A stretch of 64,000 nt of DNA from Lentisphaeria bacterium (GTDB lineage Bacteria > Verrucomicrobiota > Lentisphaeria > Victivallales > Victivallaceae), in the NCBI GenBank assembly GCA_022009855.1, contig CP091727.1, positions 1,550,001 through 1,614,000 on the forward strand, written 5' to 3'. Positions within the stretch are counted from its first letter, which is position 1; each line of letters opens with the position of its first letter. Below the pieces are notes generated by a model. The model ran no database searches, was not told the origin of the DNA, and saw only the letters and a list, made by a program, of their open reading frames with translations. Positions 19,330-30,042 of the stretch are shown here, piece after piece. Made by a program: the position numbers and the translations under genes.

Positions 19330-20867
19330 ATGAAGTACAAAATCATCAACTCGTTGGATGAGCTGAATGAGAAGCTGCAAGAGCTGAACCATTCAGATGA
19401 CGCAGAAGCTGAGAGTGATCCAGATCAAAAGCCTCGGAAAAGTTGAGCCTCTTCAAACCGCACCGCTTTTGACATACACATCCCCACAAAATGAATCTGC
19501 TGCTCCGAAGATCACCAGCCAAGTGAATGCAAAGCCATTGATAAAACGTCCCGTGTTTTATGATGTTGCAAAAACGATTCATCCCCGACTGAATATTGCC
19601 TATGAAGCATATCACCCCCGCGGAGCAGTTCTTGTCGATGAGCAGAAAACAAAGATGCTGGTGCTGAACGATTTTTTTAAGCGGAAGGGAGTGCTATTTT
19701 ACCCCGTTGACGATAAATCAGCTAATCTTGACTGGCTGCTTTACCTCTGCCATTTTCTCTTGCCGTGCGGTATACTGGGGGATTATATTTTTTTCCCTTT
19801 GCCGCTGCTAAAGATTAAAGGTGGAATAAAATCGGAATTGAGAGCAATTTAGATAATCCTTTGGTATGGACACAGTATTATCCTTTTGGACAAGAGGATT
19901 TTAAAACAGTAAACTGGGACAATGGGTATTACAGTGCAGATAGCCCTGAAAATAAATTTTCACAGCTCAAAAATCATAGACTGCACGATGTTACCGAAGG
20001 GAATTTTTATGCGATTCCGATAGATACGATTGAGCTTGAAAGCGAATACGCAACCAATCCAGTTACGTATAAGTTAATGACAGCATTTGCATTTCCGGTC
20101 TATGATGGTTTGATGGTTTTCGCTCCTTCCGTGTTATGCGAAAAACTGTTGCTTTACCTTGATAAAAAATATCGGGCAAGCGCGGCTCCTATAGAGCAGG
20201 TAAAAAATTGCTGCACCAAGTAAAAAAATCTGAACTGGCAAATTTTGAAAACATGGTCCTTCCTGAAAACAAGTCTGTCATTGAGATCATTGATATCGGA
20301 AAAGACAATGGCAGAAGCAAACAGATTAAGTTTCGCATATCAACGGAGAAAGAGAATTCTGCCAAAGAGCCTGACAAGTGTACTTTTCTGGAACTGAAAA
20401 GAATACTGGTTTTGCATTATGTGACCTTTTCTTCAGTACGATTCATTTTGCCAACAGAGAAAATCCAAAAAGCACGACTGGCAGAACGACAAGGTATCCC
20501 TATTGAATCCATCAAGGGAGAAGTCCATGACGGTCAATACTTTCCAACAGAGACTGAAGAAAAAACTGTTCTGAAAAAAGATGCCCGGCTTGTACCTGCC
20601 GTGAGGAGTGTCGGCTTCTACAAGCAATATGGGGAGATGACGGCAATACGGATCGTACGAAAGGGCGGTTAAACAAGGCTCATACTCCCATCATACGCAC
20701 GCAGCGGTCAAAAATCCCTAAATATCGCCGTTTTGTTTTGGCTTATCCTGTACGGTTTGCTCCGAAGGTTTTAGAACGGCTCTCCGCCAATCCCCCCTGA
20801 AGATATCTCGCGTGACCTCTGGTTGGACTTTATTAAAATCCTGAAAACAACCCTGCCGGACAGTTAA
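19330..20867 (+). CDS. unrecognised element protein, reconstructed across about five frameshifts
   Basis: Four overlapping open frames plus a downstream tail join at homopolymers into one product of about 510 residues: MKYKIINSLDELNEKLQEL..., VEPLQTAPLLTYTSP, IGIESNLDNPLVWTQYYPFG, then KKSELANFENMVLPENKSVI, ending KYRRFVLAYPVRFAPKVL and LDFIKILKTTLPDS. Breaks lie near 19440 (AAAA), 19833 (AAAA), 20205 (A-run), 20636 (GGGG) and 20798 (C-run). The joins are consistent but the family is unknown. It sits between the two replication ATPases, so a replication accessory role is possible. It may instead be two or more genes. Confidence 0.5.
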
Positions 20868-20992
20868 TCGCTCTCCCGCAAGCAGGGAAAGCTAGTTTCT
20901 GCCGATTGCCCATACCTCTTGCCATAACTTGAATGCTGTGCGCAAGGGATTTTTTGCCCTGATTTCTGTATTTCACTTCAAGATCATTTTTA

Positions 20993-21023
20993 CGCTACTG
21001 GTTTATTTTAGTAGCGCTTTTTT
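20993..21023 (+). terminator. rho-independent terminator
   Basis: A perfect CGCTACT / AGTAGCG stem with a 10-base loop is followed by CTTTTTT. A further AGTAGCGC copy lies at 21033. It separates the unrecognised gene from the next ATPase gene. Confidence 0.75.
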
Positions 21024-21230
21024 GCAGGTATTTAGTAGCGCCCTAATATAGGGTAAATTATACCCAGACCAATAATTAGAAAGGAGATTGGACTGAGTAC
21101 CGGCAGGGCGGCAAGCCTTGAGGCTGTTTGAAAATTGAATATTTTGTGAAAGAAGTGGTATGCGATAAAAAGGCTCAACCTCTAACACAAAAAAATAAAT
21201 ATTTTAAATAAAAATTTTAACAATGGAGTT

Positions 21231-23531
21231 ATGAAAATGACTAATATTTCAAATTTCACAATTTCAGAAAACATGAACGCTCGGCTTGCCGAGTACGGTC
21301 TGACATCGGCTATGGCCGAAGAAAACGGATGGACACTTTGCGATTCAATTGAAATTCAGAGGATTCTAGGGTATTTGCCTGATTGCAATTGCTACGAAGT
21401 CACGGGGTTAAAAATCCCTTTCACGTCGCCTGTTACAGGCGAGGCGCTTAAAGGAGAAGATGGGAAACCGTACCATGGGATTTTTCTGACCTCCCCGCAT
21501 TACGCAGGCGTTCTGGTGATGGTTGGGAATATCACACCGATTGGCTACAAACATCGATGCGATTCGGCGGTCATGTTTGGATTTCAGCTTTAGCCTATTC
21601 TCGGCTGCAAGCTGCACCAACAGCGCCGGTTTATCTGGTTGACGGAGCTGTCAACGCCGAGTCACTCAGCCGCAACGAGCTACCGGCATTTGGCGTGGAT
21701 TTATTTCAGATGCTCTCGCCTGAAAAGGAAATCCATCCGGTTTTTCAGCAGTTCTTTGAGCAAAATCCCCGCGAGGTTGTAATTTTGCTGTCGGGAAGAC
21801 AGTGTTCCCCGGATATAGGCCAACGGCTACTTGATATCGCAAACGTGCTGCTCAATCTGCAATGCTGTTTGAGCGTGGTCAAAATGCCAGATTCCAAACA
21901 GCCGGGCGAGTTGCTTACAGCCAACGGTATGTCCTTCATGCTTGAGCTTTTCAAGACGGCAACAACCATCCGTCCCAAACCGATGGTGCCGGTTTCTCCT
22001 TCACGCCTAGGACCAGTAGCAAAATCTCTAGGTAACGCTGCCAGATACTACCAAAAAGTGTATAGAATGACTCCATTGGCCAATCAAAACGGCGGAATCC
22101 CTGTTCTTTTCAACGAGGCAGATCACTCTTTTATGCAGTTGCATCAGGATGCGTGTCCCGCTCTGTTTGAAGAAATTGCGAATCCGGTGACATTTTCGAA
22201 GGAAAACGTGCCGATTCCGGCTGTTTTCGTACCACGAGATTGCCGATTACTGATCGAGCATCCAAATTTTGTAAAGGCTTTGAATCCCCTGACGATTTGC
22301 TCGCCTGTCCCCGTGCTGGCAAAAATCAATGGCGAACTTCGGCTAGTGACCGGGTATGATCGGGACAGCGGGATTCATGCCGCAGGTGAGGTTCAGATTC
22401 CTTCGTCGCTGGAAGAGGCTGTTGAGCTTCTGAATTGGATCGATAGTTTCACTGCCTTTGTTAGTGAAGGAGATAGAAGCCGAGCCATGGCTCACATTAT
22501 AGCCCCAGCATTGTCGATGGGCGGTATTCTAAACTGCCACACCCCGATTCTATTCGTGGAAGCAAACGACAGCCAGACGGGTAAAGGCAAAAAGAATAAG
22601 AGGACAGCTGCCGTATATAACACCGTTCCACACACGGTCAATCAAACCGGAAGTCGCAGCGTTGGCAGCCTTATGGAAGGTTTTGACGCTATTCTGATCA
22701 ACGGAACGCCAATAATCTCAATAGATAATCTCGATCCGGGACACAACGGAAAACCATTTCATTCACAAAAACTCTGTAGCTTTTTAACTGAAGACCTTTA
22801 CAATGCTAGAGCGGCTTATATGAAAAATACGTTGATCAACCCGAAACACCACGTTATAATGATTACGACGAACGGAGCTTCTCTCTCACGCGATATTTTC
22901 AATAGGAGTTGCAGTGTGCGCCTGACTAGACAAGAGGGCAGAACCTTCCCCACGTTCAGGGAAGGAACTCAAGAAGAACACATCCTGCATAATTACCCAA
23001 AGTTTCTTGGCGCAGTGTTTCGCGTCCTGCAAGAGTGGCAAGCCAAAGGCTTTCCCGCAAGGTGATCTCCGGGTGTCCACCGGCTTCGCACAATGGTGGG
23101 ATGTCATGGATGGCATTATAAGCCAAATTATGGGAATGACCTCCATCTACGACGGCTACACCGAACTCGGTGCAAGAACCATCGATCCCACATTGAGCTG
23201 GATTCGCGACATGATGCGGATGGTTGAGAGAACCGAAAATCTCGGCCGCATATTCACCACGCCGGAGTTGCTCCAACTGCTTCAAGAAAATAATATGTGG
23301 AAACACACAGCCAATTCTACTGCTTTTCAAGCAGCACTGTTGCACTTGGGCAAAAATCTCCAGAGGGGCTTCAGCCAGTCAGGTGTGGATGACCGACTTG
23401 AGATCGACAGTTGGGTTCTTCAGAGAGGCCGCCACATGCAAACCTACGATGAAGGACGGCATGGACACAAAGAAATTGCGACCTACACGATCACTCGGAA
23501 GCCTCCGGTAACCGTGGCCTCGCGCACGTGA
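21231..23531 (+). CDS. replication ATPase with DUF3854/TOPRIM-like N-terminus
   Basis: The reconstructed product is about 765 residues. The N-terminal part (ITPIGYKH; APVYLVDGAVNAESLSRNELPAFGV; VVILLSGRQC) resembles degenerate TOPRIM/DUF3854 domains of phage-plasmid primases. The ATPase half has a Walker A-like SQTGKGK in ILFVEANDSQTGKGK, Walker B TPIISIDNLD and a sensor-like HHVIMITTNGASL. Breaks are at the TTT near 21592 and near 23055. The final part (STGFAQWWDVMDGIISQIMGM; FTTPELLQLLQENN) looks like a winged-helix end. It is the second replication ATPase of the element and is followed by the GAGCCAAT repeats. Confidence 0.65.
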
Positions 23532-23579
23532 GCGGAGTTGCAAGCGGCTGAAATTTTTTCAGCAGAGTGAATTGCTCTT

Positions 23580-23753
23580 ATTGGCTTTGTTGGCTCATTT
23601 TGAGCTCAATGTCCATTTTGCTCATCCGAGCCAATAAGCCTAAAGAGCACTCCGCTCCATTGGCTCAACGCCGAGCCAATGGCACTTCCGTAAACTCTAT
23701 TGGCTCTGGGAGGATTTTCCCGTTTCTCCTCAGACTGAGCCAATAGAGCCAAT
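23580..23753. repeat. GAGCCAAT iteron-like cluster
   Basis: At least eight copies of GAGCCAAT or its complement ATTGGCTC lie in about 175 bases: near 23580, 23590, 23628, 23659, 23673, 23699, 23737 and 23746, in both orientations. Some pairs form palindromes (ATTGGCTCaacgccGAGCCAAT). They start about 50 bases after the stop of the ATPase gene. Candidate replication origin or protein-binding array. Confidence 0.75.
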
Positions 23754-24045
23754 CAAGTCAGAGCTTTTTCAGAAAAAATTCCGACAGATGCAAAACTTTT
23801 TACACGCATGAAAGAGGAATCAGGGGCAGACAGAGAGTTTTCTTTACACCGCATTCTGTAAATTTCAGATTGCGATTGAAAAATTTTCCACCAAAAGGCA
23901 GCATTTTCTTGTCTTAAAATCAGCATGTAAATACAATTTCTCTACCTTCAGGCGGAAATGCTTCTGCTCTTTTAGGCCGGGTGAGATTTTGGTGACCTTT
24001 TTCTCAGCCGCAGAGCGGGAGTAAACACCCAGCCGGCTTTTTTGC
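23754..24045. other. non-coding stretch
   Basis: About 290 AT-rich bases with no credible gene; a GC-rich stem precedes the DUF262 remnant. Confidence 0.5.
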
Positions 24046-24268
24046 TTGGAATAATTATTGTCTCCAACCTATTGTTCTGCAAAAGAAGGAGAACAATAAG
24101 TACTATGTTGTTGATGGACAGCAAAGGCTCACGACATTGGCGATCATAAGCCATGTTCTGTTGAATGATGAACAAACGAGGAAATTACCTTGGGACATTG
24201 TCTATGAAGACGAACACAAATTACTGTCAGAATGCCTTTTTGAAACCAAGAGAACCTTCCTCAATTGA
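24046..24268 (+). pseudogene. remnant of a DUF262 (GmrSD-type) protein
   Basis: The frame encodes WNNYCLQPIVLQ, then KYYVVDGQQRLTTLAIISHV and the tail LLNDEQTRKLPWDIVYEDE before a stop at 24266-24268. VVDGQQRLTTL is the signature of DUF262, the nuclease/NTPase-like domain of GmrS/GmrD-type defence enzymes. About 73 residues remain of a protein normally over 500, with no start codon. It is probably debris from a replaced defence cargo. Confidence 0.8.
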
Positions 24269-24525
24269 AAATCCGGTAAAATCCGGTCCGAAACCGAATC
24301 TCTGCATCTGGTCGGCGGTTCCCATCTAAAAAGCACCGTTTTCGGTTTGTCGGATGCCCTCCTCAAAATCATTCTCTGTTTTCTCCTGTGGTCATTTTGA
24401 GACGATTTTCGAACAACGGGGAGCGATCAGCAATTTGCGGTTGTTTCTAACTTTTTCGAGGCTGGAGAACTTTTCTGGACAATAAAAACAACCCCGACCA
24501 CCCGCTCTCCCCCCCGATAAATCCT
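24269..24525. other. non-coding stretch
   Basis: About 255 bases between the DUF262 remnant and the convergent MBL gene. No gene or clear terminator is seen. Confidence 0.5.
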
Positions 24526-24531
24526 GCTTTT

Positions 24532-25362
24532 TCAGTACGGAATCACCATTCCGTCGAATCCGACCTCTATGCCAAGCGGATTGAAGCGGGCTTCCAAATC
24601 TGCGTGAAGAGCTCCGCCGTTGTGCGAAAAATGATTGATGACATAACGGGTCTTCGAATCCGCCGCGCCAAGCTTCACCAAACGGTCGTGAAATTCAAGA
24701 ATGTGTTTCCCCCATGTGATGATCCCGGCAATCATGAAAACCGCAGGTGGCGTCGGCAATGACGACGTCGAAACGAATCTTCATGCGCTCAAACCACTGC
24801 CAGGTCTCTTCCGGCGGAATGCCGGTGTCGTTCGCGACAAGAATCCACGCTTCGCCGTGGCGGACCGCAAAGAAAACCGCCTCTTCCGGAATGTGATAAT
24901 GGTTGGCGGCCAGCGGATAAAAGGTCATGTCCTCCTCCGGGAGTTCAACCGGCTGGAAAAGACGCAGCAGATGCGGAACAAGCGTCTGGTTCGCAGATTC
25001 CGGAATGCTCCGGCGCAACCGCTCCAAAACCGTTGCGCGGCCGTAGACGTTCAGCGGAACGACAAAATCGTGAGCGAAGCCCGGCTCCCGCATCTCGAAG
25101 GCGAATGTATCGAGATGATCGGTGTGTTCGTGGGTAAAAACAGATGTTTGAGCGTCGCAGCATTGAGTCCGAGCTTCACCTCTTCCGCATAGGAATCGGG
25201 ACCGTAGTCGATGCGGACGCGGTCATTGAACGAGTAGGCGGCGGTCATGCGGAGATCTTTTCCTCCGCGTTTGCGGGCCTCCGCACAGAGATCGCAGCTG
25301 CAGAAACGCGAAGGAATTCCCTCCGCCGCCGCGCTACCCATAATGGTAATTGCATGCTTCAT
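24532..25362 (-). CDS. MBL-fold metallo-hydrolase (PhnP-like)
   Basis: The product is about 277 residues. The N-terminal AITIMGSAAAEGIPSRFCSC with its Cys-x-Cys-x2-Cys, and the frame-corrected metal motif THEHTDHLD (HxHxDH), place it in the beta-lactamase-fold hydrolases of the PhnP/AtsA type. Later metal ligands lie in ANDTG and NHFSHNGG. Breaks lie near 25140 (T-run) and 24755. Start ATG 25362 follows AAAGGAGG. Last gene of the minus-strand carbohydrate operon. The family hydrolyses phosphodiesters or lactones; substrate unknown. Confidence 0.75.
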
Positions 25363-25404
25363 TGAAAAAGCCTCCTTTTGCACCGTTTTAGATTGCAGTA
25401 TAAC

Positions 25405-25920
25405 TCATCTGAAATCATCTTCAAACTCCGACGGCTTGTCAAGTTGAACCAGAATGGTTTCCGGACCGGAAAACTCATACTCGAATTCCATGCATTCCCG
25501 TTCCGGAACCGGGTTGCCGAGAAGCGTGCGAAGCTTCGCCGGACGGCGCAGGCGGATGGTGCGCTTGCCGGACTCCGTCGTGTGAATCATCAGCAGATCT
25601 TCCGCCGCCCAGACGGGACACTCCATGTCGGTGAAGAAGTGAACCCCGGCGTCCTGCGCGTATTTGCGGAGCAGGTGAACGGAGAGCGCAGGTGTCGAGG
25701 GGGCGAACAGGCTGGTCCAGCCATTTCCAATATATCCGTTCTTTGTTGAAACTGCAAATGCATTCGCGGAATTTTCTTTCAAAACCTTCACCGCTTTGAA
25801 CGTATCCCCGACTTGCATTGCCGTTTTGAGCCGGCCAAAGAAGTCGGACAGATGCCCTTTCCCGACACGCTCCGGGAGATTCCGTGATCTTTCAGCATCG
25901 GCCGGACGGATAAAACGGCG
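25405..25920 (-). pseudogene. 5'-truncated gene, C-terminal fragment of unknown family
   Basis: An open frame of about 170 codons begins directly after the stop of the upstream glycosidase and has no own start before ATG 25818. It reads GKGHLSDFFGRLKTAMQVGD, then KNGYIGNGWTSLFAPSTPAL and CPVWAAEDLLMIHTTESGKR. The style (auxiliary beta-sandwich with AAEDLLM...RTIRL) fits the C-terminus of a large glycan-active protein. The N-terminal part has been lost, probably by deletion. Confidence 0.5.
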
Positions 25921-28900
25921 TCACGGGTAGACCACCTCGAAATAAGGCGTTCCGTATTCAAGTTTGCTGGTATCAAGCGAGAACTGCAGAACTCCGTCTT
26001 TGAGCTCAACCGGAATTTTCCGCTCGCGGGAGCCGTTGAGATTCAGCGCGTAAACGGACGGGAGCCCTTTGCCGCCGTTCTTCAGAGAGAAACGGAACTG
26101 ACCGGAACGCACCAGCAGCTGCATGTCGCCGATGTCCAGCTCGGAATAGAATGTTTCATCCGAGTAGACCGCGTTTTCCGCAAGAATCATCGTCGCGACG
26201 CAGAGAAGCAGATGTTTCGATTCCGCAATGGATTTATCGTTCTCCAGCGAAATCGCGGTGATCGAAACGGGCGTGCTGACCGACTGCACCGCAAGATCGT
26301 TCAGAGCGACCGGCTCACTCTTCTTCAGCACCGCCGACTGGAAGCGCGGCGTATTGACCGTGAGCGTGTGCTTCTGCACATTTGTGCAGATTTCGCCCGT
26401 CTCGCTCTCGAAAATTCCGGCGTTGACGTTCGTCCGGTTCCCGGCGGGGAGGATGTTGTTCCTGCGCAGGTTTTCCACCTGTTCGCGGAGAATACGGAAG
26501 TTTTTCTCCTTTTCTTCATTGAGCACGACAAACATTCCCATGCTCGTCGCGCCGACATACGCCTTGGGAACGATGTTCAGGGTCGCCACCGGATTCTTCG
26601 CGTTCCGGTAGTCCGAACCGATGCGCGTCAGCATGGAGAGCGCGTTGTAGCCGCTGCCGATGGCGCCGATGTATTCGGGAGATTTCAGGACGGACTCGGG
26701 AACGTTGAGCGAAACGGAATGCTTCGCGCTCCGGATGTCGCCGCGCTGCCAGCCGAACGCCGTGAAAAGTGAACACATCGGAGCGAAACGGTTGTTCGCA
26801 TCATCAAACGACGCGCGCAGCGGACGGTAATAAAGAGCGACGGTGTTCATGTGGGGTGTCAGAATCTGCCAGTCCTGCAGGCTCGCGAACGCCGCCCACA
26901 TCACCGGATATTCCTGAATGTAACGGTTCTGCGGACAGTGCGAAAACTCCGTCATGAAAAACGGCTTGCCCAGCACGCGGGTTGCCGCCGCACGCCCGAT
27001 ATAGTTGTTTAATGTAATGGAGCTGTTCTGGTCGACATTCGACATTCTGCCGCGCCACCATCCGCCAAAGGAAAGACGCTGTTTGAAGTTCGCAGGTGAA
27101 AGTTTCGCCTCCGCCGGATGCGCATGATAGGTATGCATCGCAACCGCATTGAAATCCGCGCGGGCGTCGCCTTCGAGTCCGCGCATGAACATATCCCAGT
27201 TCGTCACAAAGCCTTTGAATCCGGATTCGCGGACGACTCCGAGATAAAATTCATTCATCTTCCGGATTTTGCCGCGCAGGGAATTCGCGCGCCGCCGCGC
27301 CGTCCGGAGAATCGGAGCGCAGAAGTTCAAAATCGAATTCCGGAGCGGACGGGCCGCGCATCTTGCGCCATTCGGGCGTAAAACGGGCGATGTCACGGGA
27401 TTTCTGCCCGAACAGATGTTCCTGTTCGTTGAAGAAGGTGATGCCGATCAGCTGCGGATCGTCAATCAGAGCTTTGCCGGTGTACGGATTCGGTTTCTTC
27501 AGCAGAAAATCGAACGCCGCTTTCCAGTGTTTCTGATAGACCGGATTGTCGAACATCTGAAAACGCGGATAATCCTTTGCGTTCACCGCCTCCGTCATAA
27601 GACCGCACGAAGTGAAGATATCCAGCATGACATATACGCCGCGCTCGCGCAGACACTTCAGAAGATAGTAATAACGTTCGGCGAATGCGGAGTCGATCTT
27701 GAGCTCGTCAACGCTTTGCGGAATGTGAATTTCCGCAATATCCTTCCGGTCCTTTCCCTGCTTCGGCAAGCCGTTGACTCCGGCAAGTGCGCCGTCAAGA
27801 AAATGGAAACGCAGAATGTTCATTCCCGCAAGACGGATCTGTTCCGCGAACTCCTCAATTTCCGCTTTCGTAAAGGTGTAAAAGCGGTCTTCCCACGAAC
27901 CCGAAACAAAGTTGAAACCGCGCAGACGCACCTTTTCGCCCGGTGCGTTTTCAAAATAAAGTTCCCCGGACGCATCCGCCTTCAGACGACCGTTTCGGTC
28001 GATGTCGTATTTTTTGACATACTGCGAAAGGTCCAGCGCCGAACCCGGAATGCGGTTGAACATTTCGACCCGCTGAGAAAGCAGATTGCGTTTGTCCCAG
28101 GAAACCTTGTCCATCTTCACCGGACGCCACTCTTTGCCGCGCTGAATGCGGATAATCCGGTTCGTCTTTTCGCGGAACGGGACCTTGCCGCAGACGAATT
28201 TCCAGCCGGCGGAACCGCTGAGGACTTTCACGACGACCCGGTTTTTCCCTTTCTTCACCGGGAAGTTGAACACATGATCCGTCGGCTGATAGGTGTTAAC
28301 CTTGTTTCCGGTCTCCAGCGTATCATAAATTTTTTCGCCGTTCACCGAAAATTCGAACCAGTAGTCCGCAGCACAGCCGACCTGCATCATGCCGTCCGCC
28401 GGAGCTTCAAATTCATTGAACAGATACACTGGAGTCTTCTCGGCGAACTTGTCGCGAAATTTCGTGAAGTCAATCGTGTTGTTTTCCATCTTCACCGTTT
28501 TCGCTTCCGCCCCGTCAGAGGTCCAGGAAATTTTCCATTCCGGATTCAGAGCAAGCGGAAGAAAATTCACGAGCCTTTCGAATTTCACGGGTCCCATCCA
28601 GAACTTCGCACCCTGCGGAAGCGATCCCGCCATCAGCATCGGGGAACGCAGAGCGCCCTCATGATCCAGCTGGGAGGTAAATTCCATTGAGACCGTCTGC
28701 CAGTCGGTGTTGAGCAGAACATCGCGGTACGATTTCCCGACCGTCGTCCACGGGCGTTCCGCCAACAGACAGTTTACCGAGATTTTCGCATCGCGGTCGC
28801 TGCGGATCTGAAATGTGTAGCGATACTTTGCTCCGGCGGCAATTTTCTGTCTGGAAAAGAAATTTATCTGCGTGCTCCACGGGACTTTGGCATCCCCCGC

Positions 28901-29093
28901 GGACTTCACGGTGAATTCCTCCGCAGGGCTCACCTTCCGGAGTCTTCACGTCCGGAGAAATCCGGAAGCCGATCTTTTCCGACGGATACGAAAGTCCGGA
29001 AACCTTATCGCCCTCGAACTTCCACTCCTTCAGCGTTTCCGCCGAGAGCAGAACCGCCGCTCCGCAAAGAAATGCGGTCAAAAGTTTTTTCAT
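25921..29093 (-). CDS. large secreted glycoside hydrolase, GH-A TIM-barrel type
   Basis: The reconstructed product is about 1,055 residues. A signal peptide (MKKLLTAFLCGAAVLLSAET, start ATG 29093) is followed by a carbohydrate-binding-like beta domain and a second beta domain (ADYWFEFSVNGEKIYDT). The TIM barrel starts at VRLRGFNFVSGSWEDRFYTF and includes GMNILRFHFLDGA, ITFFNEQEHLFG (acid/base Glu after Asn) and KPFFMTEFSHCPQ (likely nucleophile Glu). A C-terminal beta domain ends ELEYGTPYFEVVYP-like. Frame breaks lie near 28930 and near 27330. Built like beta-agarase or GH2/GH5-like endoglycanases. It probably acts outside the cytoplasm on a polysaccharide. Confidence 0.8.
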
Positions 29094-29113
29094 GCTGCAA
29101 ATCCTTTCCTGGT

Positions 29114-29887
29114 TTAATTGTACGGATAGTAGAACGGGCAGACCGCACACCCCGCGGTATACGCGCTATGACTGCAGGTCACGGAACCGTAAACGACGTT
29201 TCCGACATGTCCGTCGAAATAGAGCACATTGTTGCGTTTCTGGTGACTCCATGCGCCATCTGTTGTTATACGCACCGGGTCGCTGAAGTAAGACTTCTGA
29301 AACTGTTCCATTCCCTCAATCCAGAACGCTTTCGACGAAGGACTTTTCACGCGGTTCAGCTGATGCTGGTAGATCGAACCGTTCTTGATGCATCCGCCGT
29401 CGTCACCCAGACGCATCGCGTAATAGCGGAAGAAATCCACATGCTGCTTCTTGCTGTAACACCACTGGCTCGTGCAGATTTTATTGTCATCGGTCGGGTT
29501 CAGCATGCGGGTTTTATTGTATGCTGAAGCGCATATGTTGGCGAAAGGAACCGCAAAATAGAACACCTTGCAGTAGGGATTGTAGTTGCTGACGAACGGC
29601 TCCGAAAGAGGTTTCGCGCCGCCGACCGCTTCCAGAACATACGAGAGATGCCCCACGTAATCAATGTTTCCGTAGGGATACGCTTGCCAACTCTCCGTCA
29701 TTACGGAAATAATGTCGTTATTGCTGTTCAGATATCCCGTAACGGCGAGAGAAAGCTGTTTCATTCCATTCACGCAGGAAATCGTCCGCGCCTTTTCCCG
29801 CGCCGAATTCAACGCAGGCAGAAGCATCCCGGCAAGGATTGCGATAATCGCAATTACCACAAGGAGCTCTATAAGGGTGAACTTCAT
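29114..29887 (-). CDS. prepilin-type N-terminal cleavage/methylation protein (DUF1559-like)
   Basis: The product is 257 residues from ATG 29887. The N-terminus MKFTLIELLVVIAIIAILAG is the class III/type IV prepilin signal, followed by MLLPALNSAREKARTISC. The C-terminal domain has CVNGMKQLSLAVTGYLNS and the end motif NNVLYFDGHVGNVVYG. Proteins of this kind are massively amplified in Lentisphaerota and Planctomycetota, often one beside each secreted glycosidase, and may form surface pseudopili. It lies 20 bases upstream of the secreted glycosidase in the same operon. Confidence 0.9.
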   Translation of the reverse strand: MKFTLIELLVVIAIIAILAGMLLPALNSAREKARTISCVNGMKQLSLAVTGYLNSNNDIISVMTESWQAYPYGNIDYVGHLSYVLEAVGGAKPLSEPFVSNYNPYCKVFYFAVPFANICASAYNKTRMLNPTDDNKICTSQWCYSKKQHVDFFRYYAMRLGDDGGCIKNGSIYQHQLNRVKSPSSKAFWIEGMEQFQKSYFSDPVRITTDGAWSHQKRNNVLYFDGHVGNVVYGSVTCSHSAYTAGCAVCPFYYPYN

Positions 29888-30042
29888 TATTCTTCTTTTT
29901 TGCAAGACAGATACCGACATGTTTTTCTTTCCGCATTCATGGCTACAACCTCCTTTAATTTTAGTTTCATCCGAACAGCACTCCTTTCTTTTCAAATCTG
30001 TTTGTCGGCGGAAGAGACTCCGGGAGCCGATCCGCCGCTGTT

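Noticed and set aside
27269..28690. Long plus-strand open frame (473 codons) opposite the secreted glycosidase
   Set aside because: It is antisense to a clear GH with signal peptide and catalytic motifs; the long frame comes from codon bias.
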